Under the pieces are notes generated by a model. That model worked only from the letters and a program-made list of their open reading frames with translations, searched no databases and was not told the DNA's origin. Shown here piece by piece: positions 13,448 to 20,597 of a stretch of DNA of 26,550 nt. Source of the stretch: JAVWGW01 sp036655915 (GTDB lineage Bacteria > Actinomycetota > Coriobacteriia > Coriobacteriales > Eggerthellaceae); the NCBI GenBank assembly GCA_036655915.1, contig JAVVPE010000024.1, positions 1-26,550 on the forward strand. Direction: 5' to 3'. The stretch's first letter is position 1, and the number at the start of each line of letters is the position of its first letter. The position numbers and the translations under genes were made by a program.

Positions 13448-13932
13448 GGCTGCAATTTGAACCTTAAAACATATTCAACTGCAAGTGAATAAGAAAAAAA
13501 CGTTGATGTGGTCAGGAAAACCCATACTTCGAATTGCTGTATTTCGTGACCACTAGGAATTAATCCTGAACTGAGGCTGATTAAGCCCAGGATGCCAGTA
13601 AGCGTCCAAAGACAAAAACCTAAATAATTGTTAGCCTTGATTAGCTCTTTTTTTACATCAGGTTTTTCTTTCAGCATGTTTGTGCAGATACGACTCCAAA
13701 CTACTGCTGTAGCAAAACTAGCCGCGACAAAAACAATAACCATTAAGAAAGCAAGCAGATAAAGACCCGCTTCTCCGAAAGAAGCATACCATTCTGCTGG
13801 TATTAGGGTTACGATAACAAGGGGTAAAAGAATCATGATAAATAATGAGACTGCGCTAACGGCAGAAAACTGAATTGAAGGGAGTTCTCGCAGGTGATTA
13901 AGGTTTTTTGATAATGAAAAGTTTTGTTTCAT
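13438..13932 (-). CDS. four-helix membrane protein, unknown function
   Basis: 164 residues. ATG 13932 follows AAGGAT on the minus strand. Hydrophobic segments lie at about residues 24-44, 55-78, 105-125 and 137-155, giving four probable helices with a cytoplasmic-looking basic loop (CTNMLKEKPDVKKELIKANN, 88-107) in the middle. The ends are KQNFSLSKNL and RFKLQPDQ. I do not recognise a family. The gene is clearly more AT-rich than its neighbours, has its own promoter and sits alone between bioY and the two-component genes, which suggests acquired DNA. Confidence 0.7.
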   Translation of the reverse strand: MKQNFSLSKNLNHLRELPSIQFSAVSAVSLFIMILLPLVIVTLIPAEWYASFGEAGLYLLAFLMVIVFVAASFATAVVWSRICTNMLKEKPDVKKELIKANNYLGFCLWTLTGILGLISLSSGLIPSGHEIQQFEVWVFLTTSTFFSYSLAVEYVLRFKLQPDQ

Positions 13933-13995
13933 GGCTAATTATCCTTAGAGGGAAATGCGGCAGGTTATCTTACGAAGAACCATTACTTGCGAGTC

Positions 13996-14001
13996 ATTAT
14001 A
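13996..14001 (-). promoter_or_regulatory. promoter of the 13438 membrane gene
   Basis: Perfect TATAAT on the minus strand, 64 nt before the start codon. At 17 nt upstream the -35 is poor (TGCATA). Bases 13933-14155 otherwise show no gene I can support. Confidence 0.45.
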
Positions 14002-14155
14002 GTGGCTTGTTGGGGAGATATGCAGCAGTTCCAAACCACCGGCTGTTCGCTCATGGTGTTGGCACCTTCAGGGATGGCGGCCAATGCCGATGTGTATGAC
14101 TGCGAGGTCTTCAGTAAGTGTCGAAAGTTCTCGAGCGCTATTGTTGTGTGCCCCG

Positions 14156-15157
14156 TTAGAGTTCTGGGGGGATGGAGGGTAGGGCGATTAGGAAGCAGGC
14201 GCCGCCTTCGGGGCGGTTGAAGGCTACGACGGTGCCGTCGTGTGCTTCGACCGCCGATTTCACAATGGCAAGGCCCAGGCCGGTGCCGCCGGTGCCGCGA
14301 TAGCGGGAAGTGTCGGTGCGATAGAAGCGATCGAACAGCAGGTTGGGGTCGATGGCCCCGAAGCCGCAGCCGTCATCTTTTACGGTGATGATGGATTTAT
14401 CGTCCAAACCATAAAGTTCGATGATGATGTGCCCGCCCACATCGATAAAGCGGCTGGCGTTTTCTGTAAGATTTGCCATAACTTGCTTCAGGCGGTCGGG
14501 GTTGCCCAGCACGTCGGGCGCTTCGCCGACAACGCGGGTGTGCGCGCCTCGCTGGTTCAAAATGGGACCCAGCATGTCGATCACTTCTTGCGCCAGGTTT
14601 TTCAAGTTGATGCGCTTAAGCTCCATCGGGGTGGTGTCTTCTTCGATGTGCTGCAGCGTTAAAAGGTCGTTGGAAAGGCGCGATAGGCGTTCGCTTTCGT
14701 TGATAATGATGGTGCAGAATTTTGTGTGGAGTTCTTCGGGCAAATCGGGGTCCAGCAAAATTTCAGCGTTTCCCCTGATGGCTGTTAGGGGGGTGCGCAA
14801 TTCGTGGGCAACATCGCTAATGAAGGCCGTTTGGCGTTCCTTCTTGGCGGAAAGGTCGTTGCGTTGCGCGCCTGCCGTTTCGCACAGTTCTTTGAAATCC
14901 AGCGCCAGCACGTCGGCCTCGTAGAGGTCTTCGGTGGGGGAAAAATCGATGCAGGTGTTGCCTTGGCGCACCGCCACAATTTTACGGTGCACATCGCGCA
15001 GGGGCTGTGCCAAAAAATGCCCAATGATCAGGCTTATCACAAATACGGCAACGCCGGTAGGCAGCAACATGATATACAGTAAGGGTTGTGCCCCCCAAAA
15101 CAAAACACCCACGGTGATGCAGACCGTGCACGCCAGCACCGTAAGCAGCGTTGCCAA
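14156..15157 (-). CDS. sensor histidine kinase
   Basis: Membrane two-component kinase, partner of the response regulator just upstream. Two helices (about 4-22 and 26-50) flank almost no external loop, so it probably senses in or near the membrane. A HAMP-like linker follows, then the H-box DVAHELRTPL with His118, the N-box NLTENASRF (229-237), G1 DDGCGFG (261-267) and G2 GTGGTGLGL (288-296). The start is uncertain: TTG 15157 is the only usual start codon in frame downstream of the regulator gene and has no SD. The frame stays open further upstream, where it reads KHLSTYFSLL just before the TTG, so the true N-terminus may be about 10-20 residues longer. The gap to the regulator is 53 nt if TTG is used. 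Confidence 0.85.
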   Translation of the reverse strand: MATLLTVLACTVCITVGVLFWGAQPLLYIMLLPTGVAVFVISLIIGHFLAQPLRDVHRKIVAVRQGNTCIDFSPTEDLYEADVLALDFKELCETAGAQRNDLSAKKERQTAFISDVAHELRTPLTAIRGNAEILLDPDLPEELHTKFCTIIINESERLSRLSNDLLTLQHIEEDTTPMELKRINLKNLAQEVIDMLGPILNQRGAHTRVVGEAPDVLGNPDRLKQVMANLTENASRFIDVGGHIIIELYGLDDKSIITVKDDGCGFGAIDPNLLFDRFYRTDTSRYRGTGGTGLGLAIVKSAVEAHDGTVVAFNRPEGGACFLIALPSIPPEL

Positions 15158-15210
15158 AAGCGAAAAGTATGTTGAAAGATGCTTGATGGTGTTACCGCCG
15201 CAAACAGAAG

Positions 15211-15921
15211 CTACAGCTTGAAGCGGTAGCCGTAGCCGCGCACGGTTTCCACCAGGCTGGGGTCGTAACCCGCCACTTCAATTTTATCGCGCAAGCGCTT
15301 GATGTGGGTGTCAACTGTTTTCGTTTCGGTTAAGTATTCCCAGCCCCAGGCGTCGCGCAGCAAATCTTCGCGCGAAACAACTTTGCCGGCGCTTTTCATC
15401 AGGCTGGCCAACAGCTCAAATTCGCGCGGCGTCAATTCAATATCGCCGGCCGCACCGGTGGCCGTGTGGGCATCTTCGTTAAGGGTGATGCCGCTTGCGG
15501 TGATGGCGTGGCTGCCTGGCGTCATTTCAGCCCCCGAACCGCGGCGCAGAAGTGCGCGAACGCGGGCAAGTAGTTCGCGCACGCCGAAGGGTTTGGCCAG
15601 GTAATCGTCGCCGCCAATTTCAAGGCCGACCACTTTATCCAATTCGGTGTCGCGCGCCGATAAAAACAGCACGGGTGCCGAAGTTTTTGAACGGATGCGC
15701 CGGCACAGTTCATAGCCATCCATGCCGGGAAGCATGATGTCTAAAATGAACAGGTCGTAGGGGTGGGCGCCCAGCAATTCCAGCGCTTTTTCGCCATCGG
15801 CTGCCACGTCGGCCGCAAAGCCTTCTTTCTTCATGGCATAGCTGACGAATTCGGTAATGGAAGGTTCGTCGTCCACGATAAGGATGCGCGCGGGTTCTTC
15901 GGCCATGGCTGCTCTTTTCAT
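15211..15921 (-). CDS. OmpR/PhoB-family response regulator
   Basis: 236 residues. The receiver domain holds the acidic pair in VDDE (17-19), the phospho-acceptor Asp61 in LDIMLPGMDGYE and Lys110 in YLAKPFG. The winged-helix DNA-binding domain has LTPREFELLASLM and TVDTHIKRLRDKI and ends GYGYRFKL. ATG 15921 lies six bases after AAAGGA on the minus strand. It is first in an operon with the kinase at 14156, and divergent from coaX with 136 nt between the start codons. Target genes unknown. Confidence 0.92.
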   Translation of the reverse strand: MKRAAMAEEPARILIVDDEPSITEFVSYAMKKEGFAADVAADGEKALELLGAHPYDLFILDIMLPGMDGYELCRRIRSKTSAPVLFLSARDTELDKVVGLEIGGDDYLAKPFGVRELLARVRALLRRGSGAEMTPGSHAITASGITLNEDAHTATGAAGDIELTPREFELLASLMKSAGKVVSREDLLRDAWGWEYLTETKTVDTHIKRLRDKIEVAGYDPSLVETVRGYGYRFKL

Positions 15922-15968
15922 GAGTGGTCCTTTGTGCGTTTCGTTGGCATTCTGCCCAGGGGGCGCCG

Positions 15969-15999
15969 TTGAAGCACTTATTTACGTGCCCCATATGAT
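15969..15999 (+). promoter_or_regulatory. possible coaX promoter
   Basis: TTGAAG (15969-15974) and TATGAT (15994-15999) with a long 19-nt spacer, about 58 nt before the coaX start. Weak call. Confidence 0.3.
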
Positions 16000-16057
16000 A
16001 GCATGCGAGAAAAAGAGCGCTTCGCAAAGACCTGCTAAAAGGGGGATTGTTAAAAAT

Positions 16058-16828
16058 ATGTTACTTGCAATCGACGTGGGCAACACGCAAACGGTGCTGG
16101 GAATATACGAAGGTGACCAGCTGCGGCACATGTGGCGCGTTTCCACAAACGCCATTCACACCACCGACGAACTGCGCCTCAAGTTGCGCGGCCTATTTTT
16201 GGCGCAGGAAATTGCGGTGGAATCCATCGACGGCGTCGTGCTTGCTTCGGTGGTTCCCGCGCTAACGGATCGCTGGTCGGAAGTGGGCAGGGCGATGTTT
16301 GGCCACGAAACGCGCACGGTCAATTTTGAAAGCGCGCAGCCGCTGTTTTCGACTTCTTACGCCAACCCCCACGAAATAGGGGCCGACCGCATTGCCGATG
16401 CGGTGGCGGCGCGCGCGCTGTACGGCGCACCGGTGATCGTGGTCGATTTTGGCACGGCGACCAATATGGAAGTCATCGACGCGGAAGGGTGCTTCGTGGG
16501 CGGCATCATTGCCCCCGGTGTGGAAACATCAATGAATGCCCTGTTCAGCCGTGCTGCCCGCCTGGCAGCCATCGAACTGGAAGACCCCCATACCGCCATT
16601 GGCCGCACGACGGCCGAAACGATGCAGGTGGGCATTGTCTATGGCGAAGTCGATCGTGTCGACGGTCTTATTCGCCGTGTGTTTGCCCAGTTGGGCTATG
16701 AAGCCCCCGTTGTTGCAACGGGTGGTTTGGCCACGAGCATTGCGCCTTTGTGTGCGACAGTGACCGAAATAAACTCCGAATTGACCTTACAGGGACTGCG
16801 CATGATTTTTGAGCAAGAAACGAAGTAG
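16058..16828 (+). CDS. coaX: type III pantothenate kinase
   Basis: First step of coenzyme A synthesis, phosphorylating pantothenate; acts in the cytoplasm as a dimer and needs a monovalent cation. ATG 16058 follows AAAAGGGGG; the frame is open upstream but without signals. The 256-residue length is normal. MLLAIDVGNTQTVLG (1-15) is the phosphate-1 motif with Asp6, GADRIADAVAA (108-118) carries Asp110, and IVVDFGTATNMEVID (127-141) is the third ASKHA motif. It is of the CoaX type, not CoaA. It reads toward fhs, 53 nt downstream. Confidence 0.93.
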   Translation: MLLAIDVGNTQTVLGIYEGDQLRHMWRVSTNAIHTTDELRLKLRGLFLAQEIAVESIDGVVLASVVPALTDRWSEVGRAMFGHETRTVNFESAQPLFSTSYANPHEIGADRIADAVAARALYGAPVIVVDFGTATNMEVIDAEGCFVGGIIAPGVETSMNALFSRAARLAAIELEDPHTAIGRTTAETMQVGIVYGEVDRVDGLIRRVFAQLGYEAPVVATGGLATSIAPLCATVTEINSELTLQGLRMIFEQETK

Positions 16829-16881
16829 AATCGATTCATCCGTTAAAAAACACCGAACACCAAAGAAAGTGAGGGCCCGAC

Positions 16882-18549
16882 GTGCTATCTGACATTGAAA
16901 TTGCCCAAGCAACGACCCCTGAAAAAATTACCGAGATCGCAGCGCGGGTCGGGGTTGCAGATGAATACCTGGAACTTTATGGCAACTATAAGGCCAAGGT
17001 CGACTACAACCTTCTTGTCAACGAAAAGCATGCGCCCGGCAAGCTTATCTTGGTAACAGCCATCAACCCCACGCCCGCGGGCGAAGGTAAAACCACCACA
17101 ACCGTTGGCTTGGCCGATGCCCTTTCTCTGATTGAGCAAAATGTGGTGGTGGCCCTGCGCGAACCGTCATTGGGCCCTGTGTTTGGCGTAAAGGGGGGTG
17201 CTGCGGGTGGTGGATACGCCCAGGTGGTGCCCATGGAAGATATCAACTTGCACTTCACGGGAGATTTCCACGCCATCGGTGCTGCCAACAATTTGCTGGC
17301 GGCCATGATCGACAACCACATTCAGCAGGGCAACGCACTGGGCTTCGATGTGCGCAAGATTACCTGGAAGCGCTGCGTCGACATGAACGACCGCCAGCTG
17401 CGCAACATTGTTGATGGCATGGGCGGCAAAGCGCATGGCGTGCCGCGCGAAGACGGCTTTGACATCACGGTGGCAAGCGAGATCATGGCCATCTTCTGCC
17501 TGGCCACATCCATCCTTGATTTGAAGGACCGCCTCAGTCGCATCGTGGTGGGTTACACGCGCGAAGATGCGCCTATTACCGCAGGTGATTTACAGGCGCA
17601 GGGGGCCATGACGGCCTTGCTTAAAGATGCCCTTAAGCCCAATTTGGTGCAAACTTTGGAAGGAACGCCCGCGTTTGTACACGGCGGCCCCTTCGCCAAC
17701 ATTGCCCACGGATGCAATTCCATCATGGCCACGCGCATGGCGATGGCGCTGGGCGATTACTGCGTGACGGAAGCCGGTTTCGGTGCCGATTTGGGTGCGG
17801 AAAAATTCCTGGACATCAAATGCCGTCTGGCCGATCTTGCGCCCGATGCCGTTGTTATCGTGGCCACGGTGCGTGCGCTGAAAAATCACGGCGGTGTGGC
17901 GCGCGCCGATTTGAACAACGAAAACCTTACGGCGCTTGAAGCGGGGCTGCCCAATTTGTTGCAGCATGTTGAAAACATCACGAAGGTGTATCAGCTGCCC
18001 TGTGTGGTTGCCATCAATAAGTTTCCCACCGATACCGCGGCCGAACTTGCCTTGGTGGAAGCCAAATGCAAGGAACTTGGCGTTAATGTGGCGCTTTCTG
18101 AAGTGTGGGAAAAAGGCGGCCGCGGCGGCGTTGCGCTGGCAGAAGAAGTGGTGCGCCTGTGCGAAGAACCCAACAATTTCTCGTTTTCCTATGAAAGCGA
18201 TGTGAGCCTGACCGAGAAAATCGAAGCGATCGCCACGCGCATCTATCGCGCCGACGGCGTGGACATTATGCCTGCTGCGCGCAAGGAAATAGCGCAGCTA
18301 GAAGCGCTGGGCTTCGGGGATATGCCGGTCTGCATGGCCAAAACGCAGTACAGCTTTTCCGACAACCAAACGCTGCTGGGGGCACCGCGCGGCTTCCGCA
18401 TTACCGTGAGCAAGGTGAAGGTTTCTGCGGGGGCTGGCTTTGTGGTGGCGCTTACGGGCGACATTATGACCATGCCAGGCCTGCCCAAAGAACCGGCGGC
18501 GTGTCGCATCGACGTGGATGCTGCGGGTAAAATTTCCGGGTTGTTCTAA
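16882..18549 (+). CDS. fhs: formate-tetrahydrofolate ligase
   Basis: Makes 10-formyl-THF from formate, THF and ATP. The 555 residues match the usual length. PTPAGEGKTTTTVGLADAL (63-81) is the P-loop region, REPSLGPVFGVKGGAAGGG (93-111) and DINLHFTGDFHAI (120-132) are the folate and formyl-phosphate motifs, and EAGFGADLGAEKF lies near residue 300. The start is the GTG at 16882 with a weak GAGGG upstream. It is followed by fchA after only two bases and by folD, so the three form one operon for the THF-bound C1 pool. In anaerobes this can run toward formate use or, reversed, toward ATP formation from formyl-THF. Confidence 0.96.
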   Translation: MLSDIEIAQATTPEKITEIAARVGVADEYLELYGNYKAKVDYNLLVNEKHAPGKLILVTAINPTPAGEGKTTTTVGLADALSLIEQNVVVALREPSLGPVFGVKGGAAGGGYAQVVPMEDINLHFTGDFHAIGAANNLLAAMIDNHIQQGNALGFDVRKITWKRCVDMNDRQLRNIVDGMGGKAHGVPREDGFDITVASEIMAIFCLATSILDLKDRLSRIVVGYTREDAPITAGDLQAQGAMTALLKDALKPNLVQTLEGTPAFVHGGPFANIAHGCNSIMATRMAMALGDYCVTEAGFGADLGAEKFLDIKCRLADLAPDAVVIVATVRALKNHGGVARADLNNENLTALEAGLPNLLQHVENITKVYQLPCVVAINKFPTDTAAELALVEAKCKELGVNVALSEVWEKGGRGGVALAEEVVRLCEEPNNFSFSYESDVSLTEKIEAIATRIYRADGVDIMPAARKEIAQLEALGFGDMPVCMAKTQYSFSDNQTLLGAPRGFRITVSKVKVSAGAGFVVALTGDIMTMPGLPKEPAACRIDVDAAGKISGLF

Positions 18550-18551
18550 AG

Positions 18552-19184
18552 GTGGCGTGCCAAAAACCCCTGATCGATCGTGAGTTTATCGACGCCTTGG
18601 CCAGTAAAGCTTCCACGCCCGGCGGTGGCGGGGCTTCGGCCTATTGCGGCGCGCTGGCTTCCGCGTTAGCTTCGATGGTGGGCAACTTAACGGTGGGAAA
18701 GAAAAAATATGCTGCGGTGGAAGCCGAAGTGTACATCACCTTAGAACGCCTGGACGATGTGCGCGAACGCTTGCTGGAACAGATAGAAGAAGACGCCGCG
18801 GCCTTTGCCCCTTTGGCGGCCGCCTACGGCCTTCCGCGTGCAACGGAGCAAGAGTGCGCGGCGAAGGAAGCAGCGCTTCAGCTGGCCTTGGTGGATGCCT
18901 GCGAAGTGCCGCTGGCCATTATGCGCAACTGCGGCCGCGTGATAGAGCTGGCCGATTTTTTGGCCTACAACGGCAGCCGCTTGGCACTTTCCGATGTGGG
19001 CGTGGCGGTTTTGTTTGCGAAGGCGGCGCTGCAGGGGGCATCCCTCAACGTGTTCATCAACGTGGCATCCTTGAGCGACGCGCAGCTTGCCCAGCGCTTT
19101 AGCGCCGAAGCAACAGAGCTGATTGCCACGCACTCCGCGAAGGCGGACCAACTGTACCGCTATGTTTTAGAGGAGATTAGCTAG
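18552..19184 (+). CDS. fchA: methenyl-THF cyclohydrolase / formimino-THF cyclodeaminase family (FchA)
   Basis: 210 residues of the FTCD_C family. The signature STPGGGGASAYCGALASALA lies at residues 21-40, followed by MVGNLTVGKKKY (42-53), which forms the folate pocket. Alone, as here, such proteins act as methenyl-THF cyclohydrolase or as formimino-THF cyclodeaminase. The operon with fhs upstream and folD downstream points to methenyl/formyl-THF interconversion. GTG 18552 starts two bases after the fhs stop. The neighbouring FolD lacks cyclohydrolase residues, which strengthens the case that this protein carries that step. Confidence 0.88.
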   Translation: MACQKPLIDREFIDALASKASTPGGGGASAYCGALASALASMVGNLTVGKKKYAAVEAEVYITLERLDDVRERLLEQIEEDAAAFAPLAAAYGLPRATEQECAAKEAALQLALVDACEVPLAIMRNCGRVIELADFLAYNGSRLALSDVGVAVLFAKAALQGASLNVFINVASLSDAQLAQRFSAEATELIATHSAKADQLYRYVLEEIS

Positions 19185-19187
19185 TTT

Positions 19188-20045
19188 ATGGCAAAACTTT
19201 TGAGTGGCAAGCAGGTTGTGGCGGCGATGGCCGAAGCCTTGGTGCCGCGCATTGAGGCGCTGAGCGCCGCAGGCCGCGTGCCCACGCTGGCGCTGGTGCG
19301 CGTGGGTGCGCGCCCCGACGATATCAGCTATGAACGCACGGCCGTAAAGCGTGCGGAAGCTTTGGGCGTGCACACCTTGCTTGTTGAGCTTGCCGCAGAT
19401 GCGACGCAGGATCAGCTTGAAGCCGTGATTGACCAGGTAAATGCCGATGATTCCGTGCAGGGGTGCCTGTTGTTTCGCCCGCTGCCCGCTGGCATTGATG
19501 AACGCGCTGTGTGCAATCGCTTGCTTCCTGCCAAAGACATTGACGGGATTTCGCAAACATCGCTGGCCGGGGTATTCACCGATTCCGACGAGGGATTTCC
19601 CCCGTGCACGGCGGCTGCCTGCCTGCGCCTGCTTGATTTCTACCAGATTCCCGTGCAGGGCAAGCGGGTTGTGGTGGTGGGGCGTTCGCTGGTGATTGGC
19701 AAGCCGGTGGCCATGATGCTGCTGCGGCGCAATGCGAGTGTGACCCTGTGCCATTCGCGCAGCGAAAATCTGGCGGAAATAACGCGCGCCGCCGACATTG
19801 TGATCTGCGCCACGGGGCGCGCACGGGCCTTTGGTGCCGCATACTTCACGGCGGGGCAAACCGTGCTTGACGTGGGCATCAACTTCGATGCCGATGGCGT
19901 GTTTTGCGGTGATGTCGATTTTGCGGCCGTCGAACCGATCGTGGGAGCCATCACTCCGGTGCCGGGCGGCCTGGGATCGGTGACCACTTCCACAACGATG
20001 GAACAAACGGTGTCTGCCGCGCAAGGCCTTGGTGCGCTACAATAG
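19188..20045 (+). CDS. folD: methylene-THF dehydrogenase FolD, probably lacking cyclohydrolase activity
   Basis: 285 residues, start ATG 19188 after AGAGGAGATT. The family core is clear: KDIDGIS (116-122), the NAD(P) loop VVVVGRSLVIGKPVA (161-175), DVGIN (228-232) and TPVPGGLGSVT (256-266). An ungapped comparison with human and E. coli FolD in the stretch VGARPDDISYERTAVKRAEA shows that Tyr48 is kept but the catalytic lysine position (human Lys56) is Ala52. The helper glutamine of the VQLPLP motif (human Gln100) is Phe96 in LLFRPLP. The aspartate of KDxDG is kept. In the family these changes remove cyclohydrolase function while dehydrogenase can survive, as in the yeast monofunctional enzyme with Thr and Tyr there. 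FchA adjacent would complement. Redox cofactor (NAD or NADP) not settled. Confidence 0.9.
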   Translation: MAKLLSGKQVVAAMAEALVPRIEALSAAGRVPTLALVRVGARPDDISYERTAVKRAEALGVHTLLVELAADATQDQLEAVIDQVNADDSVQGCLLFRPLPAGIDERAVCNRLLPAKDIDGISQTSLAGVFTDSDEGFPPCTAAACLRLLDFYQIPVQGKRVVVVGRSLVIGKPVAMMLLRRNASVTLCHSRSENLAEITRAADIVICATGRARAFGAAYFTAGQTVLDVGINFDADGVFCGDVDFAAVEPIVGAITPVPGGLGSVTTSTTMEQTVSAAQGLGALQ

Positions 20046-20050
20046 GCAGC

Positions 20051-20569
20051 ATGGCTAATGGATTTTCATACCTGCGCAAAACCACTTCGCCCGAAGCGAC
20101 AAAGCAGCTGGCGGCAACGCTGGCACCGCATTTGCGGCCAGGCGATGTGGTGCTGCTTTCCGGCGATTTAGGCGCAGGGAAAACCCAGTTTGTGCAGGGG
20201 GTTGCAGCGGCCTTGCATGTGGCCGACCCCGTAACAAGCCCCACCTTCAACCTGATGATTTCTTACACCGAAGGCGATTTGCCCCTGTATCACTTCGACT
20301 TGTATCGCCTTGAAGCGCCGCAAGATTTGGAAGATATAGCTTACTTTGAAACGCTGGAAGGCGACGGCGTTTCTTTTGTGGAATGGGGCGATAAGTTCCC
20401 CGGCACCACGCCCTTCGATTATGTGAACATCGCTTTGTGCGTGGGCGAAGAAGATCTGCGTTATGTGCATGTGCAGGCCTTCGGTGAACGCGCCCGTCGT
20501 CTTGTGTTTTTGTGGGCGAACGATTCGCGTTCGCGCTTGCAAAAAACAGCGGCAGACTTTGAATGTTAA
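20051..20569 (+). CDS. tsaE: tRNA threonylcarbamoyladenosine biosynthesis ATPase TsaE
   Basis: 172 residues. P-loop GDLGAGKT at 38-45, then SPTFNLMISY, YHFDLYRLE and FVEWGDKFPG, the TsaE set. It assists TsaB-TsaD in loading threonylcarbamoyl onto A37 of tRNAs that read ANN codons. ATG 20051 lies five bases after the folD stop, with only a weak GGCAG upstream. The next gene, starting 28 nt on, encodes the TsaB and TsaD partners in one chain, so the two genes supply all but TsaC of the t6A pathway. The C-terminal ~15 residues are a slight extension. Confidence 0.92.
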   Translation: MANGFSYLRKTTSPEATKQLAATLAPHLRPGDVVLLSGDLGAGKTQFVQGVAAALHVADPVTSPTFNLMISYTEGDLPLYHFDLYRLEAPQDLEDIAYFETLEGDGVSFVEWGDKFPGTTPFDYVNIALCVGEEDLRYVHVQAFGERARRLVFLWANDSRSRLQKTAADFEC

Positions 20570-20597
20570 TCGACCCCGAAAACGAGCAAGAGGCAAA

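Noticed and set aside
13987..14220. 77-codon frame between the membrane gene and the kinase
   Set aside because: No SD, overlaps the promoter of the 13438 gene and the kinase 3' end, and ends in a shadow-like Arg/Gly run.
20463..20597. Upstream extension of the TsaB-RimI-TsaD frame into tsaE
   Set aside because: The TsaB fold begins just after GTG 20598, which has an SD; the extension is Arg-rich shadow sequence.
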